A DNA stretch of 64,000 bases from Cyclina sinensis (lineage: Eukaryota; Mollusca; Bivalvia; Venerida; Veneridae), in NCBI GenBank assembly GCA_012932295.1, contig JAAONU010000006.1:31832882-31896881 (forward strand). The letters are read 5' to 3'. Numbering within the stretch: position 1 is the first letter of the stretch; each line of letters starts with the position of its first letter. Position numbers and translations under genes: made by a program. Positions 48,298 through 61,059 of this stretch are shown piece by piece. Below the pieces are notes generated by a model. That model was not told the DNA's origin. It saw only the letters and a program-made list of their open reading frames with translations, and ran no database searches.

Positions 48298-49039
48298 AGA
48301 AGGACATTCTTTTCCTAGTATATTTTTTACTGTTAAAGTTATCTGTCGATTCGGTAGCATCATCGTAGTAAAATTATGAATGATGTAGACAAACCGTTAA
48401 ACTCTAAAATCATGATACTTGTTTGTGTCAAGCTTGTGCTGATAAATAGTCAATAAACCAGTTAATTATATGGATGGTATTAGTGAGCGGTTTTACATGA
48501 TCATATGTAAATTAAAAGAAATAATGTTATATAATTGTTGTCTACTATCTTTACCAGCAGTTATCAGAGGCTTAAGGCAAACATTTACTGGTTGTCAGTG
48601 TACGATTTGGACGGTTAAGTGGCTAGAGAATCCTGAAAGCGCTTTAGGGATCAAGAAATTGCGAAGACAATAATCAGTCTCACGAGTGTCTGAGTGTGTT
48701 TTCTGACACCTTTTAGAATTATTTATACTCTTTTCGTTGTGTTCTGCTGAAAGTCAATTGTATCGTATACACAAACACTTCAGTGGAGTTTTACAGACAC
48801 GTTCAAATTTGTTTGCGGTGTAAGCAATAAAAGCTGCAATATGAACAATTAATGGCTGCATCTTTTTTAATGACATTGCAAAACTGTCTAGCCTAGACAT
48901 AGATTAGCATATATAAAGAGTGTTCTTCGAAGGGTCAATACATTCATTCATAGATATTATTTGACTTCGGCATTCCGAAATTAAGGAACAATTCTAAGAC
49001 CTGCTAACAGTGTTTCAAAATATAGAACTATTTACTAGA

Positions 49040-52000
49040 AAATGTTTTGTGGAAAACTGTAGAATAATGGTACTTGTGGTTCCATACATTACTAGAATTT
49101 TAATAATTTCCTTTTGGAGACGGTTCCGTAATTGATAATTTGACCGAGAGCATTTTTAAAGGTTACGTGGCCCGTCCGCCATAAAAGGTATGTTAATATC
49201 TCAACGCGGTGCTTAATTTCCGTCAACTGAAACACATCTAGACGTTACACACTTTATTTATTTGCGATATCGAGTGAAATTTGTTACTGGTTATTATGTT
49301 GGATGTTTGATTCCTGGCGTGAACAAGTTATTCACTTTGCGTTAATCAAGTTTCCTGCAGCTGTGGTCATACAAAATTTCGAAAGCGTGGGGCACGAGGA
49401 AAGCAGTATAAAATCGGTATTTTAAAAGATTGGTGTAAAGTTGCAAATTCCAAAATACCGGTCTTTCGTTACAAAAGACTAAATCTTTGTGTAATTCATT
49501 GTTCTGTTAGTATATTAGAAGCTCATTATGCCTCGTTATCTTTCTTACAAGTTAATTAAAATATTCAACACACAAAAGATTGCAATACTGACCTCAGACT
49601 GTTCAATTTGGAAGAATAGGTTTTGCAAAACACATTTTGAAAACACTTGTTTCCTTTTCAAAAGTTTTAACTAAGATTTAAATCATTTGAAACAAATGTA
49701 AAAAATGACAGAGTAACATCTGGCTCAACAACTGCATGTTAACTCTGTGTTTACCAAATCCACCTATTTCCTTCTTTAATACAGCTTCAAAGAATCGTTG
49801 ACAATGACTGGTACATTATTTAGCGCTTCTTTTGTCTTTTGCAGTGTCCTGTGGTGTATGAATGTGGGTACGTAATATTGGGTTGACATGTTGTTTTAAG
49901 TTTGATAAATCACCGTTAATTGTCACTGTCGGTTTTGCGTGAACAGTCACAGTAAAACACTTTAATAACGAAATTTACTCATTAGAGATTGCCTATTGGT
50001 CTTTATTTGTCCCTGACTGTAATATGAAATTAAAGAATATTGATAGATTTTTTTTCTCACAAACTAATAAAATTTAGCATCTAGGCGTTGTCATATAGAT
50101 TTTGTGTTTAACTCATTTCTGGCATTTCGAGGATTTAGTTATAAAAAGTATCTATCAACAGCATTTGATATGAACCACACCTGAGTTTGTGTATACAGAA
50201 GTTAAGGTGCCATTTTTGGAATATTTTTGTAATAAGATCATGTTGAGTTTCGGAATAAAGTAGCTGCAAGGCAAATATTTTAAGACGTTAATCTTTGAAT
50301 CATACATTTGCTTTCCTTCTTCTTATAATTCTTCTTATTATTATTTTTATTCATTGACAACATGATCATTGTTGATATTCCTAATACTAAGGAAAACGAA
50401 ATAATTTTGACTGTATGTGCCTTTGGTAAAAATTTTTTGTTAAAGAGAGATACATGTATCCTCTTAAATCAGTGTTTCTTGCAATTTTTTTAAATAATAA
50501 GAATCGGTCTACGCAAAGACCTCAAGTTTTTTAGGTCTTTGGTCTACTAGAAAATATAGCATTTTTGTTTTTAATCAAAATACAACAGTTGTGATATGTC
50601 AGCAATAAATGTTAAGAGCATATACCTTTTTAGGTTAGAATGGATCTTTGATGGTAATAAATGGTTCATGCGATTTATAAGAATCAGATTTTCTAACATA
50701 CAATGTATCAATTTACAGCTATGAATATAAGACAATTTTAGTGCTACGTATTTCAGTCCGCAGACCGTTAATGGCGGACAGAGGAGAGATAAACAGGTAG
50801 GTACTCATTACTGGAACGGTGCATATTTCATGTTAAACATTTGTTTCCTCTAGCATGGGATCAAATTCTTCGAGCAGCTTTAAGGAACATTCTTGTCAAC
50901 TTTCATCATCTTTAGCCCAGTACTTTTCACAAATTACAAGTGAAATATAAATATCAGCAATACTAACTGAAGGTAGATTGGTTTATCAAAAGCGTTTATT
51001 TCTTTAACTGTTACATCCAATAGCTAACACTTTAAGATATTGTTTAAAAAACTTAAAAATCACTCTTAAGACAAAGTAGTTCATATTTTTTCGTATTAAA
51101 ATTTTGTATGATTCCAATTTCTCAAGCTAAACTCAATAAAATAAATGTGAAGTTTGTAAAAAATTAATACTTTGGACAGATATTTACCATTTAAAACATC
51201 TAGATTATATATTAGATAATAAAAACAGAAAATCAAAACTTACATTTTTAAAAGCAAGACAATTCTGAGCAAATGCTTTTGTTCATCATTTCTTATACAT
51301 GTATTTTCTTTTCTGTAAAACAATTCAAGTCTCAGAGCTGTCAGACACTTAAAAAATCCTATTTGTTTATTCGTTTGACAGCACAGTCTACAAGCTCAGT
51401 GAAAACAAATTGTCGAGATAAGCAGCCAAATCTCACTTTACTTTTATTGGTGTAACGTAAACAATTACTTCTGCAATATCAACAGTTAGTGACAGTCTCG
51501 TTTGGATTTTGAATCAATACACTTGTTAAAACAAATTGTAATCGCATTCCATATAGACCTGATATACCACATTGTAAGTTTCTGCATAATATTTGGTGTT
51601 CCAGAATAAACAGCTGCAAGCTATCACTTTTATTTAGACTTACGAGGTTTTAAGGTAAGTCCACCAGCATGTTCTTCTTAAAAGGCAAATTTCGATTGTC
51701 TTACATTATTCTAGCACAAATAAAACAAGGTTAGCCTAAGTCAGTATTCTGGATTTCAATGTGTTATACTATAAATATTCATTTCATCTAAATTGTACAA
51801 CACCCCTCTCTCTATACGATGAAAACAGTCATTTGATTTGACTGTTTTAACTTTTTCATTCCTTTCTTTTGTTTAATTCCAAAACCTAGATTCATTTAAT
51901 TAATTCTCTTAGAAAATCATGATATATTCCCAGTCGTTTTTATAAACGTTGGGGTGATCTTTTTCACGATGAATCATTTCAAATTAACAGTCCTAAAAAA

Positions 52001-53140
52001 CCCTTAATCAAGGAAACCTTGAAGTTTACTCGTCGGCAAGATAAGTGCGTCATCGAATGAAGTTCATTTATTAAGATGTCAGAATTAGATAAATGTATGG
52101 TAATTTAAATTAAAACAGACGTCAGAATATATCCTATATTAAGAACTTTCCGAATACTAGGTTACATGCCAAGGAAAACACATTTCTTGTGTATGTCTGG
52201 TTATATATAAATATTAGATTTTACATTACCTTAGCTTTTAATCTGAATACAGTTGTTGAGATTATTTGGGACATTCTTTTCCTAGTATGTTTTTGATTGT
52301 TAAACTTGTTTGTCGATTTGGTGGCATTGTCAAAGTAAATTGACTGCCTAAATTCCTGAACACTGTAGACAAGCATATTTCTGTTAATGAAAGTACAGCA
52401 AACGTTTGAGAAACACATAACAATAGCCTCCAAAATATGATATACAGATATACCAGTTTGTTTTAAGCTTGTGCTGATAAATAGTCATTAAACCAATTCA
52501 TTATAGGGATAGTACTTGTGAGCGGTATTAAATGCTCGTATGTTGTTTTATAGCAATAGTTGGTATAACAAGGCTAGCATTGCATTTGTTTCTTGTTTGT
52601 TTGTTTTTTTTTACCAGCAGTTATACAGATTTTAGGCAAATATTTATTGGTCGTCAGTGTACGTTTATTTTATAGATGCGTTGGAAGATTTTCTTTCCGA
52701 ATGTTAAATGGCTAGAGAATCCTGAACGCGTTTTGGGGATAAAGAGAATGCGAAGACAATAAACAGGCCTTTTTCCCGTTTGTGTCTTACTGTGTTTCCT
52801 GACAAGTTTCAGAATTATTTATACTCCTTTTGTTGTGTTCGGCTGAAAGGTCAATTGTATCGTTTACACAAATATTTCAGAGAGTTTTGCAGACACGTTC
52901 AAATTTGTTTGTTGTGTAAGCAATAAAAGCAATATAAACAATTTATGGCTGTATCGTTTATTAAAGACACTGCAAAAGCGTCTAGCCTAGACAAAAATTA
53001 GCATATCATAAGACTTTTAATATAAGCAGTTTTCTTTGAAGACTCAATGCATTCCTTTGTAGGATCATTATTTGACTTCGGCATTCTGAAAATAAAGAAA
53101 AATAAACGACCCGCTAGCGGTTGTGCAAAATTAAGATTTT
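49040..53140 (+). repeat. Head-to-tail segmental duplication, unit 2
   Basis: It begins with AATAATGGTACTTGTGG and ACATTACTAGAATTT (49060-49100), which match the start of unit 1 near 45510-45550. It then has about 1.7 kb (49130-50820) without a counterpart in unit 1, and from 50823 follows unit 1 in order to the GACCCGCTAGCGG block near 53108. The extra 1.7 kb is either an insertion here or a loss from unit 1. Confidence 0.8.
49804..49867 (+). CDS. Candidate signal-peptide first exon
   Basis: An ATG in fair context (ACAATGA, A at -3) opens 21 codons plus one base, M-T-G-T-L-F-S-A-S-F-V-F-C-S-V-L-W-C-M-N-V, ending at G|GTACGT. It has the shape of a secretory signal peptide followed by a phase-1 intron, common in secreted proteins. 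It can be joined in phase to 57658. The warning is that its hydrophobic core comes from a pyrimidine-rich tract ending TTTTGCAG, which looks like a 3' splice site, so the signal peptide may be an illusion. It lies in the 1.7 kb specific to unit 2 of the segmental duplication. Confidence 0.2.
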
Positions 53141-53144
53141 TTTC

Positions 53145-56100
53145 CAAATATGGCTATAACTCCTGTTTTCGCAAAGTGTAAGGTCAGTAAGACACCTTGT
53201 GCACGTTTGGGCACGTTCTGGAAATCATTCAGATTACGGCAAGAATGATGACGACACTCGCCGCAAACAAAACTTACTTATGTAACGACTAAGTACATGT
53301 TAAGCTAACCGTTAAAGAGTATTGAAATTAATATAAACTCATCAGGTTTCAGGACAGACGAGAAGGGTATTTGTGCAATTATTATACGGAAGAAAAATGT
53401 AATATATTGTAAAAAGAGACTTGGCCTATCCCAAAATTAACATAAACCGGAAATTATAGTATTACACATCGGAAATTAATAACAATATTACAGAAATAAG
53501 GTTGGTCATAATAAGATACTAAACTATAATAGAGTAAAAGGAATAGTCTTTACTGCTTGATTTATGGCAGTTTACAACGGAAATGAAATATTTTACACTC
53601 ATAATCGAGTTTACAGATGTACTATTCAATAACTTTGGAAAACTATTAAATGAATACAGCATTTCCCGAAGTTGCAATATATGTATACACCTAACAAATA
53701 AACAAGATCATTTGCCTTCCTATAAATAATGCAGACTACAGTTGTTGTTTTTTTATCCCTAACAAAATAATCAAGACCACTTGTCTCTCAATAATTCCTG
53801 TCTGTATTGTCTTGCACTCTACCGCTGTACCTTAACCAGCTGTCTCCTGTGCAAAAAACAACATTATGCAGAATTATGATTCAGTATACTGTTTGATAAA
53901 ACGTGCTCCAGTGGCAAAGTGGCTAGTTGTAATCCTTACGGATTTTGAGTCTTACAAGAAGTCGTATTCAGTCGGGTCTTTACTGAGACATTAACATACC
54001 TCTCTCATTTAATATAAAAGTAACTGCCAGAACAAATGCATAGTTTACACGAAACGCTATTTGACTATAACACTTAAAATGCTTTGTCGAAAATATGCAC
54101 TTAACAATGGATATTTGCGTGACTAGAGTACTGGCAATTAGCCATAATAAAAAAGTATTTGTACCTTTCTGTTCTGAGTAGCAAAAGCGCCCGTAAAACA
54201 TTTTAGTAAATAATCGTGGCTGTATGATATATTGGAAGCTTGCCATGTTTACTTTCACTTGTGTTAACAGTATTTAGTTTTCAGACTTACTGAAATCTTT
54301 TAATGTGCTAGTCCCGTGACGACGTAAGATGGTAGTAAATATACACAGCTCATCTCAAGACAAGTCGTCGGGTGATTACATGACTTACGTACTATGTAAT
54401 ACAACGCGAGACATCTTGCGCTGACAATTTGGCACGTCGAACGAACTACTCAACGAAAGCATAACAAATCATAGCAGATACGTGCAACGCATACCTTCTT
54501 TTTCTTCGTGTTTACTTGTTCGTACGTCGAATTGAAAGTTCGAGCCTTTAGCTCAAAATTTGTCTTGAAACTCTTCAAGCTGCCGGTTGACTTAAATCTT
54601 AACTGTGCGCATTTATATTGCACATACTCATAAAATCAGTTGGTAAATATAACAAGATACGTCTGTCAAATAGCCGACAGAAAAGGCATTTACATAAATT
54701 AAGATTCCTAAGTCTATGCATGTTAATTTTGCGTATTCAAAACAATAGCCGGTTTTGAAGTGTTTTTGTTGTTAAAATTGACTAATATATATCTATTGTG
54801 CGAATACAAGTTAAATAATGTGAAAGGAGAATTGAGTCTCGTTTATTCTTTGAAAATGGTTTTGAATTGTAACGACCGTCAAAACCATCTTTCTGCATCT
54901 AACTCTTTCAAATGGAATTTTCCAATGCTCTAGAATTAGCCTTCGGCATAATAGGACAACAAAGTGGCTCTGTTTCATTACTTTGAAAAGAAGAATGATT
55001 TAAGTCACGAAATACACTGACACAGTCCATAACATTGCGTGCACGTACGGTAACTATGTTACATTTTATTGACATTTGCCTATTAATTAGTTTCGTCACA
55101 CATTTGCGGACGACAATTAAATATCTGACCTGTGCTAAACTATTTTCGAAGGTACTAATGCTTCAGAGTTCTGGATTAGTAAAGAAGATTCCTACTTGCC
55201 ACAATTTATTTTCTCTTTATATGCGTTTTAAATTCTAAATCAATTAAGTTTATATAACAGTTAGGAGGATGCATGATAGTGAAGATAAACGCTGTAATAT
55301 CGTGAACGCTTAGAAAACAAAACAACATGTAAATTAGCAGTAATTAAGACTTGTTTTCACTTTAAATAATGGATCTAAATAATTGTCCAGTTTAGCTGTA
55401 ACATTAATTTACCGCTGGGCAAATCGTGTAAGAGCTTAACAAAATTAAGATTTACTCGTAGTAAAACTTGCTTTTCTCCGTGAACTTAATTTAGCAAATT
55501 GAATATAAGTTTTAAATAGATACACAAATTAAAGTAAAAATTGAACTTATTATAATGGGGTCACTTTGGCCACTTAAATTATCTATTCCTTTTTAAAATG
55601 ATTTGTAACATTAATGTTTTATTATTGAACATATATAACGAGAAATGCGAAATGACACCCTCAAGATTAAACCTTGTATGTATAATGATTAATGATTGAA
55701 AAATGAAACTAAATCCGAAAATTAATGTACTTAAATAGAAAAGTGTGTTTTAATATGTAACACAGATAAGGGTGTTCAAAATAATTGCCTTGGTTCTAAG
55801 GATTATATTTTCATTACTTGTAAAATTCAAGATTTTAAATGAAAGATTCAACTGTTGCTTAATTTGTCTTGGCATCACAATTTTACTGTAAAAATAAAAT
55901 GGACACTCTCTTAACATCCCATAAAATAGCGGCTATGAACGTCTCTATAAATTCAGTAAATTGCAAATGCTGGCAATTCTCTCCTGCTTCTTCGGCTATC
56001 ACGCCTGACAATTCACTTATGCGTTCATTACTTAATTAATAGTCGCATGTTTCTGATATTGCATTTTCTGTCAAAGCACTAACACAATTATTGTCATAAT

Positions 56101-57650
56101 TTCCGTGTTTTAATATAATTAAACATTTTGAATTGATGCCGGACATAATGTTGGCGGCATATTTTTTTTTTCAGAGAAACAGAAACACAGTAGGTCTAAT
56201 GGGAAAATGAAATGAAAGGTTTAATGAGTTAGTTTGTATTCGTCGCTTATTTATGATATTATTAGACGTTCTCATAAAAGGACAAGATGTTTTCAACCGC
56301 GGGTCTATTTTGTATAGCACAGAAGTTTCACATGTTACGCAGAATGGTAAATATGTACTTAAACCATAGAATAAATGTCGTTCGAAAAGGTATTTGCATT
56401 TACTGGAAGTTACACAGGCTGGACATTTTTAAATTAAGTCATAACCTGTTATTATAGTTACTAAATATAGTATTTTGTCCGTTATTTTTAAACAGACTCC
56501 TGTAACTACGTTTTGTATCATTCACTATGACAGCCCGCCATGAATGGAAAAAAAAGACACGGGCCCTCTAAAAAGCAAGCACCTTTGCCCAGGAATCTTT
56601 GAACGAGTCAAGATGCATTTCTTGGCTATTTTTATGCCCGAACTATGCTGGAGGCATAAATCGATGTTCCTTACTTCCGCCCATGGTAGTATACTTTCAC
56701 AGATTAATAGCCTAGTTGTCCAGACGGTCAGAAAGGAAGGGTTTTGTGTAGAAAACCTCTTTAATTGTCTGATTTTGATTTACTAAACATGCTTATAACT
56801 TTTAAAGTGGACAACCTGGGTGTGTAAATGGTAGTAACAGACATAATTGTTTTTGCGTTTGTCTTTGTCAGAATCATTGACCTTTTCCAGTAGATGATGT
56901 ATCTAGAAACTCTTGTTTGTTCTAGTCTTCAAGCATTGTTCGGATAATATTCTTCGCAGTAACACGAGGTTGGTCATACAACATTTTTGTTCCATATATT
57001 CGTAAACAGAAAATGTTCGTAAACGATCTTTAATTCAGTTTTTCAATTAACTTTAAATTGTGAGATACATAATAACCTCAATGAGCAATCGATCGGCAAG
57101 TTATGAATTTTCTCTTTACAGTTATGAATGCCAGTTTACTTTTTTTGCATTGGTCGGAATTAAACAAAAATCGGTAAAATGCTTATTGCTGACAATGACA
57201 ATAGAAAAGTCATTTACCTACAATAAACACTTTAAATGTTTTGTAATTAATGACAGTTTAAGCCACATACGCGTATTTGGATTTAGTGATGCTAAAACGT
57301 ACTGAGCTTCAGATTGTAAGCATATAAAGAGACATTTTGCGTGTTTGCAAAGTCGACACATCATATGTGGTTTACGAGCCCGGTAACTCAACAATTAGGA
57401 AGGCCTGTCATTATGTCTGTGCAATTACAGTAACAGATCGACATGCAATGTGATAATCTTTCCAATTTTTTTCTCCAGAATTACTCGAAAATAGAGAACA
57501 GCTTCAATGATTTTGTGATGTAAATGACACCGGCGGCAACGCATAACAAGAAAAAAGATGCTGAATACAAGTATGAAGTAATATCATACATTAGATTTTT
57601 TCCTAATATCTAATTAAAAGAGCTCTGAACGACTTGAATGTTAAATGATA
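53145..57650. other. No recognised gene; one CpG-richer patch
   Basis: AT-rich apart from 54310-54560, which has raised CpG (for example CGTGACGACGTAAG, CAACGCGAGACATC, CGTACGTCGAATTG). On the minus strand an open frame without ATG runs from about 54633 to 54450 through this patch, past an AAG|GTATGC site, but its peptide is unfamiliar. A weak A-box-like TGGCAAAGTGG occurs at 53912-53922. Confidence 0.35.
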
Positions 57651-57657
57651 TTTCCAG

Positions 57658-57899
57658 GTTTGAACGTAGTAAGAACCTGGAACGTATTTACATTCTATCT
57701 GGACAAAAGTACAACACACACGCATCTGCATAACATCTGCCTGTCCGGACGGAACAACGTGAACCGACAATACACAATTCCACTGCTTTCTTGGAAACGC
57801 CACGTGGTGGTGACTTTCGAAAAAAGCCACCCTTGCGTCGATGTTCACGGATATATGAAGTGGACCGACGTAAGATGTTTTCGTTTAGATGCTCAATGA
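57658..57899 (+). CDS. Candidate exon of an unidentified secreted-type protein
   Basis: Bases after ATATTTCCAG (57657) are open for 80 codons to a TGA at 57897-57899, in phase 1 with respect to the upstream intron. A 5' splice site GACCGAC|GTAAGA at 57869/57870 would end the exon in phase 0 instead. The stretch is clearly richer in G+C and CpG than its surroundings, and the peptide is rich in Trp, Arg, His and Cys. The segment S-W-K-R-H-V-V-V-T-F-E followed by V-D-V-H-G-Y recalls the W.HVAVT(F/Y)D...YV(D/N)G signature of LamG/concanavalin-A-like folds; this is a loose resemblance, not an identification. Joined to 49804-49867 it would give a product of about 101 residues. The minus-strand frames here look like shadows. 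Confidence 0.35.
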
Positions 57900-58213
57900 A
57901 GCGGTTTCTGACCGTATCAGGGTGCAATCTGTGATTGTTCGATGTCATTCCTGGTGTCAGAAATGTTATGTGTTCCAGAAATTTTGCTTGTCATTTCAGG
58001 GTGAGCGTTGTTACAAGCAGATAACCCCGTTGTCTTGTAGAACTTACTATTGCTCGGTATACTAGTCAAACCTTTCTGCAATTCTCTTAGGAAAAAACAA
58101 CTTACCTGTTTTCATATCGATAATGATGTAGTTTTGAAATCGTTTGATCATGTTTTCTCTGCAGATTTATCTCTAATATAGGGCGCGTTCATAAATGTAA
58201 TGACATGTAAAAA

Positions 58214-59622
58214 AACAAGAGGGCCATGATGGCCCTGGATCGCTTACCTGAGTACTTTGTCTGTGAGATTACTGTTATGCAAATGTCAGAAGCACTATAA
58301 CATTTTCAATTGAAGATTTTTAGGATGCCTACAAACCAAATATCTAAAATATCAGTCAATAAATAAAGTCTTTAATACAGAAAGTAAAAAAACATTATTA
58401 ACTGCAGTGACTTTGACCTTGACCCAGTGACCTAAAGCCCATCTCAGGTAAGGGGTCCTTGAAAGTTACCTACATATTTTAAATAACTAAGATATTGATC
58501 TATAAATTAAGACCCTTGGAAGAAAAGTACAAAAATCTGTTTTCAGCCTCGATAACCTTGATCCAGGTGAATGGCAGAGATTCATGTAAGGTGCCTATAT
58601 ACCAAATATCTAAGATATCTGTCAATAAATTAAGGTTCTATGACAAAAATTTGAAAAGTCTAATTGTAGCCTTGGTGACCTAAGGGGAGGGTTAATTTTG
58701 ACCCCAGGGCCAAGAGTTGAACAAACGTGGTAGAGTTCTACTACGCCAAATATATAAATACTAGGCCTTGTGGTTACTCACAAGACGTTTTTTTCTATGA
58801 AATCAAAGTGAACACTAGGGTGGATCAGTTTTGACCACAAGGGCATCATTTGAACAATCTTGGTACAGGACTTGTAGGTGATGTTCCATGCAAAATATCT
58901 AAGCACTGGGGTTTCTGGTTTCGTAGACGAAGATTTTCGAAGTTTTTTGTGTATAAGCTTTTATTAAATCAAGTGACCCCCGGTGTGGAGCTATTTATTA
59001 CCCCAGAGGCACAATTAGAGGAACCTTAGGTGAATCTGTATGCCAAATATCAAATCCGAAAGCATTGTACTTTCAGACAAGAAGATTTTGAAGTTTTCAC
59101 TATATATACACCTCTATATAGACAACTGGCCCCTAGGTCGGGGTGAATTTTGACCCTAGGGACATAATTTGAAAAATCTTGGTAGAGGTCTACTAGACAA
59201 TAGTTCTTGCAACTTTAGAAATTAGGGCCTTAGTGGTTTCAGAGAAGAAGATTCCTAAAAGTTTCCTTTTTATTTCTATGTAAAAGATGAGGCCCCTTTG
59301 GTGTGGCCAGTTTTGACCCCAGGGACATAATTTTAATAACTTTGGTAGAGAACCTCTAGATGATATACAGGCCAAATATCTAGACTCTATGTCTTATGGC
59401 TTCAGACAAAAAGATTTATCTAGATATTTTTTTCTTTTGGTTACCTAACAACCAGAGTTTAGCATGTAACTATTTTTTATCAAGTTTGGTAGAAATCCAC
59501 ACCAAGTTTTATTAATTTTGGCCAAAAGGTTTCATAGGGGATGTCGATTGAATCAAAATGTTGACGCATTAACGCACTGACGACGGACATCATGCCATCA
59601 CAATAGTGCTCAGGTGAGCTAA
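58214..59622 (+). mobile_element. Dispersed element, head AACAAGAGGGCC..TGGCCCT, both ends present
   Basis: The head palindrome AGGGCCATGATGGCCCT (58220-58236) is followed by GGATCGCTTACCTGAG; the tail ends ATCATGCCATCACAATAGTG then CTCAGGTGAGCTAAT. CTTACCTGAG and CTCAGGTGAG are near-perfect inverted partners, so these are likely the termini. At least five diverged units of about 150 bases each carry TTTTGACCCCAGGG, CATAATTTGAA and CTTGGTAGAGG. There is no coding capacity. It is the same superfamily as 37302-38225. Confidence 0.75.
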
Positions 59623-60529
59623 TAACACTATTCACGCAGAAACTGCAACTTGACGGTTTGGAAGGACTTGTAAACTACTGGAGAAGGAAGGACAGACCGA
59701 CCTGTCTAGTTACACTAATATACAAGTTCTTTGATGCAGGTGATATAAATGTATAACAAGATAAAGTATGAGCATTTCATTTTTAAATCAGTATGTAACT
59801 GAATTTACAAGTAAAAACAATACAACATCATTTATTCTTTGGTAATCAGAACAGATTGTAAACCGATATACAATTCGAATAAATACTTCCATTATCTTGT
59901 TACTTTTTTTCGTTTTGAAAGTGATTTATTTTCTCGTCTTTACCTCACTTGACAGTTCTGGAATTAAAGTCGAACTGTCATTTTGTCTAGACACTATAAA
60001 ATATAATATTGCGGTAAGTATCAAAATGAATTTAGAACTAAATTACCTCTAAACCACACACTGAGCCATATTCTCCACGGATAAGCTGAATAGACAATTC
60101 AAGCACCTATATAAGTCGGAGTTGCATAATACTGGACCCACTAGGGAATCTTCACACATGATAAAATCATTATAGAATGTAGATGGAAAACCAGGATGTC
60201 ATTCGGGGAAACAAATTGCAAGGTTTATTCAATTTGCTTCTTGCTATCTCGAATCGTATCAAACATACCGAAGTCTTAACAGAAGACTAGACGAAGTCTA
60301 CCATTATATTTGTGGTCCTTGGTCCAGTCTTTCGAAATTGTTGCGAGGAAACCAGTTAAAATTAAAGTGCCTCAGTTTATTAAAGACATAAAATACAAGT
60401 CGTCAAAACATGCCTTTTAGAGATGAAAGACACTTTTGAAATTATTTGTCGACACTAGTGTATTTACAGGGCTATACAATTTTTTAAAAGACCTTTAATT
60501 TTTCTGTGATCATTTACTGTTTGGTGATA

Positions 60530-60770
60530 ATTATCTTACTTGCACTTGGTTTATTGATAACAAAACCAAGATTACGGCGATGTGTTTTGTATAATGTGTG
60601 TTTATATCATCTCGCAGCCCACACTGCATTGTAATGGTATGTGTTATATATTTTTATATAAACAATGTTATATATATACATTTCTCAGTCAGTAAAGGTT
60701 ACCGATCAGTATGACAAGAATAAGGCAATTCTTGCCACGAATTAGAATTACTTGTTACTGTTATCCTAGT
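60530..60770 (+). repeat. Three-copy local family, copy 2 (60.6 kb)
   Basis: CTTACTTGCACTTGGTTTAT, ACGGCGATGTGTTTTG, ATCATCTCGCAGCCCACACT, GCATTGTAATGG and AATTCTTGCC(A)CGAA match 61795-62035 in order and in part 43276-43450. Copies at 60.6 and 61.9 kb share more sequence with each other than with 43.3 kb. Confidence 0.55.
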
Positions 60771-61059
60771 GATTTTGAATGTTTCAAAATCATTTCAAAG
60801 GATAGACAGAACCGGCTATTCAAACTCATTTTAATTCTGAGTTGAAAAACATAGCATAAAATGAAATTATTTCAGAAGGTAGATGAAAAATTAGAACATT
60901 TTTGGGTTACACAGACTTCAGGTTTCTTTTTTTTTTTTATTTTGCATCTTTTTTATGTGGAAATAATTCGAACATTCCGAGGACATAGCGCAATACTAGA
61001 CAAACTATTCCAGTTTTACAAAAAAAGCCTTCGATACAAAATTTGAAATCATTTCTTTT

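Larger units (their letters stand above)
45480..49030 (+). repeat. Head-to-tail segmental duplication, unit 1
   Basis: Aligns in order with 49040-53140. Anchors include GCATGG.AT.AAATTCTTCGAG-like at 45590, CAGTGAAAAC near 47325, TCGTTTGGATTTTGAATCAA near 47430, TTCTTGTGTATGTCTGGTTA near 48105, GACATTCTTTTCCTAGTAT at 48303, GTCTAGCCTAG at 48888 and TTTGACTTCGGCATTC at 48960. Identity is perhaps 75 to 85 percent. Unit 1 carries two things absent from unit 2: the TIR element 45996-47140 and a stretch of about 115 bases ending in the (ATT)n tract. No gene was recognised inside. Confidence 0.85.

Noticed and set aside
52221..52433. 70-codon minus-strand frame whose last residues (S-T-T-V-F-R-L-K-A-K) recur in unit 1 before a GT site
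   Set aside because: Only about 30 bases are conserved in frame; upstream the two copies do not share an open frame, so general duplication similarity explains it.
53905..53985. Third tRNA-like SINE, from TGGCAAAGTGG at 53912-53922
   Set aside because: The A-box-like word is good, but no acceptable B box follows at the right distance.
59956..60013. Plus-strand 58-bp open segment between strong splice-like sites (ACTTGACAG and GCG|GTAAGTAT); similar cases at 45395-45438 (+) and about 20525-20579 (-)
   Set aside because: Very short, unrecognisable peptides; such pairs arise by chance in sequence of this size. The 59956 segment does not match the phase of the 57658 exon if the donor at 57869 is used.
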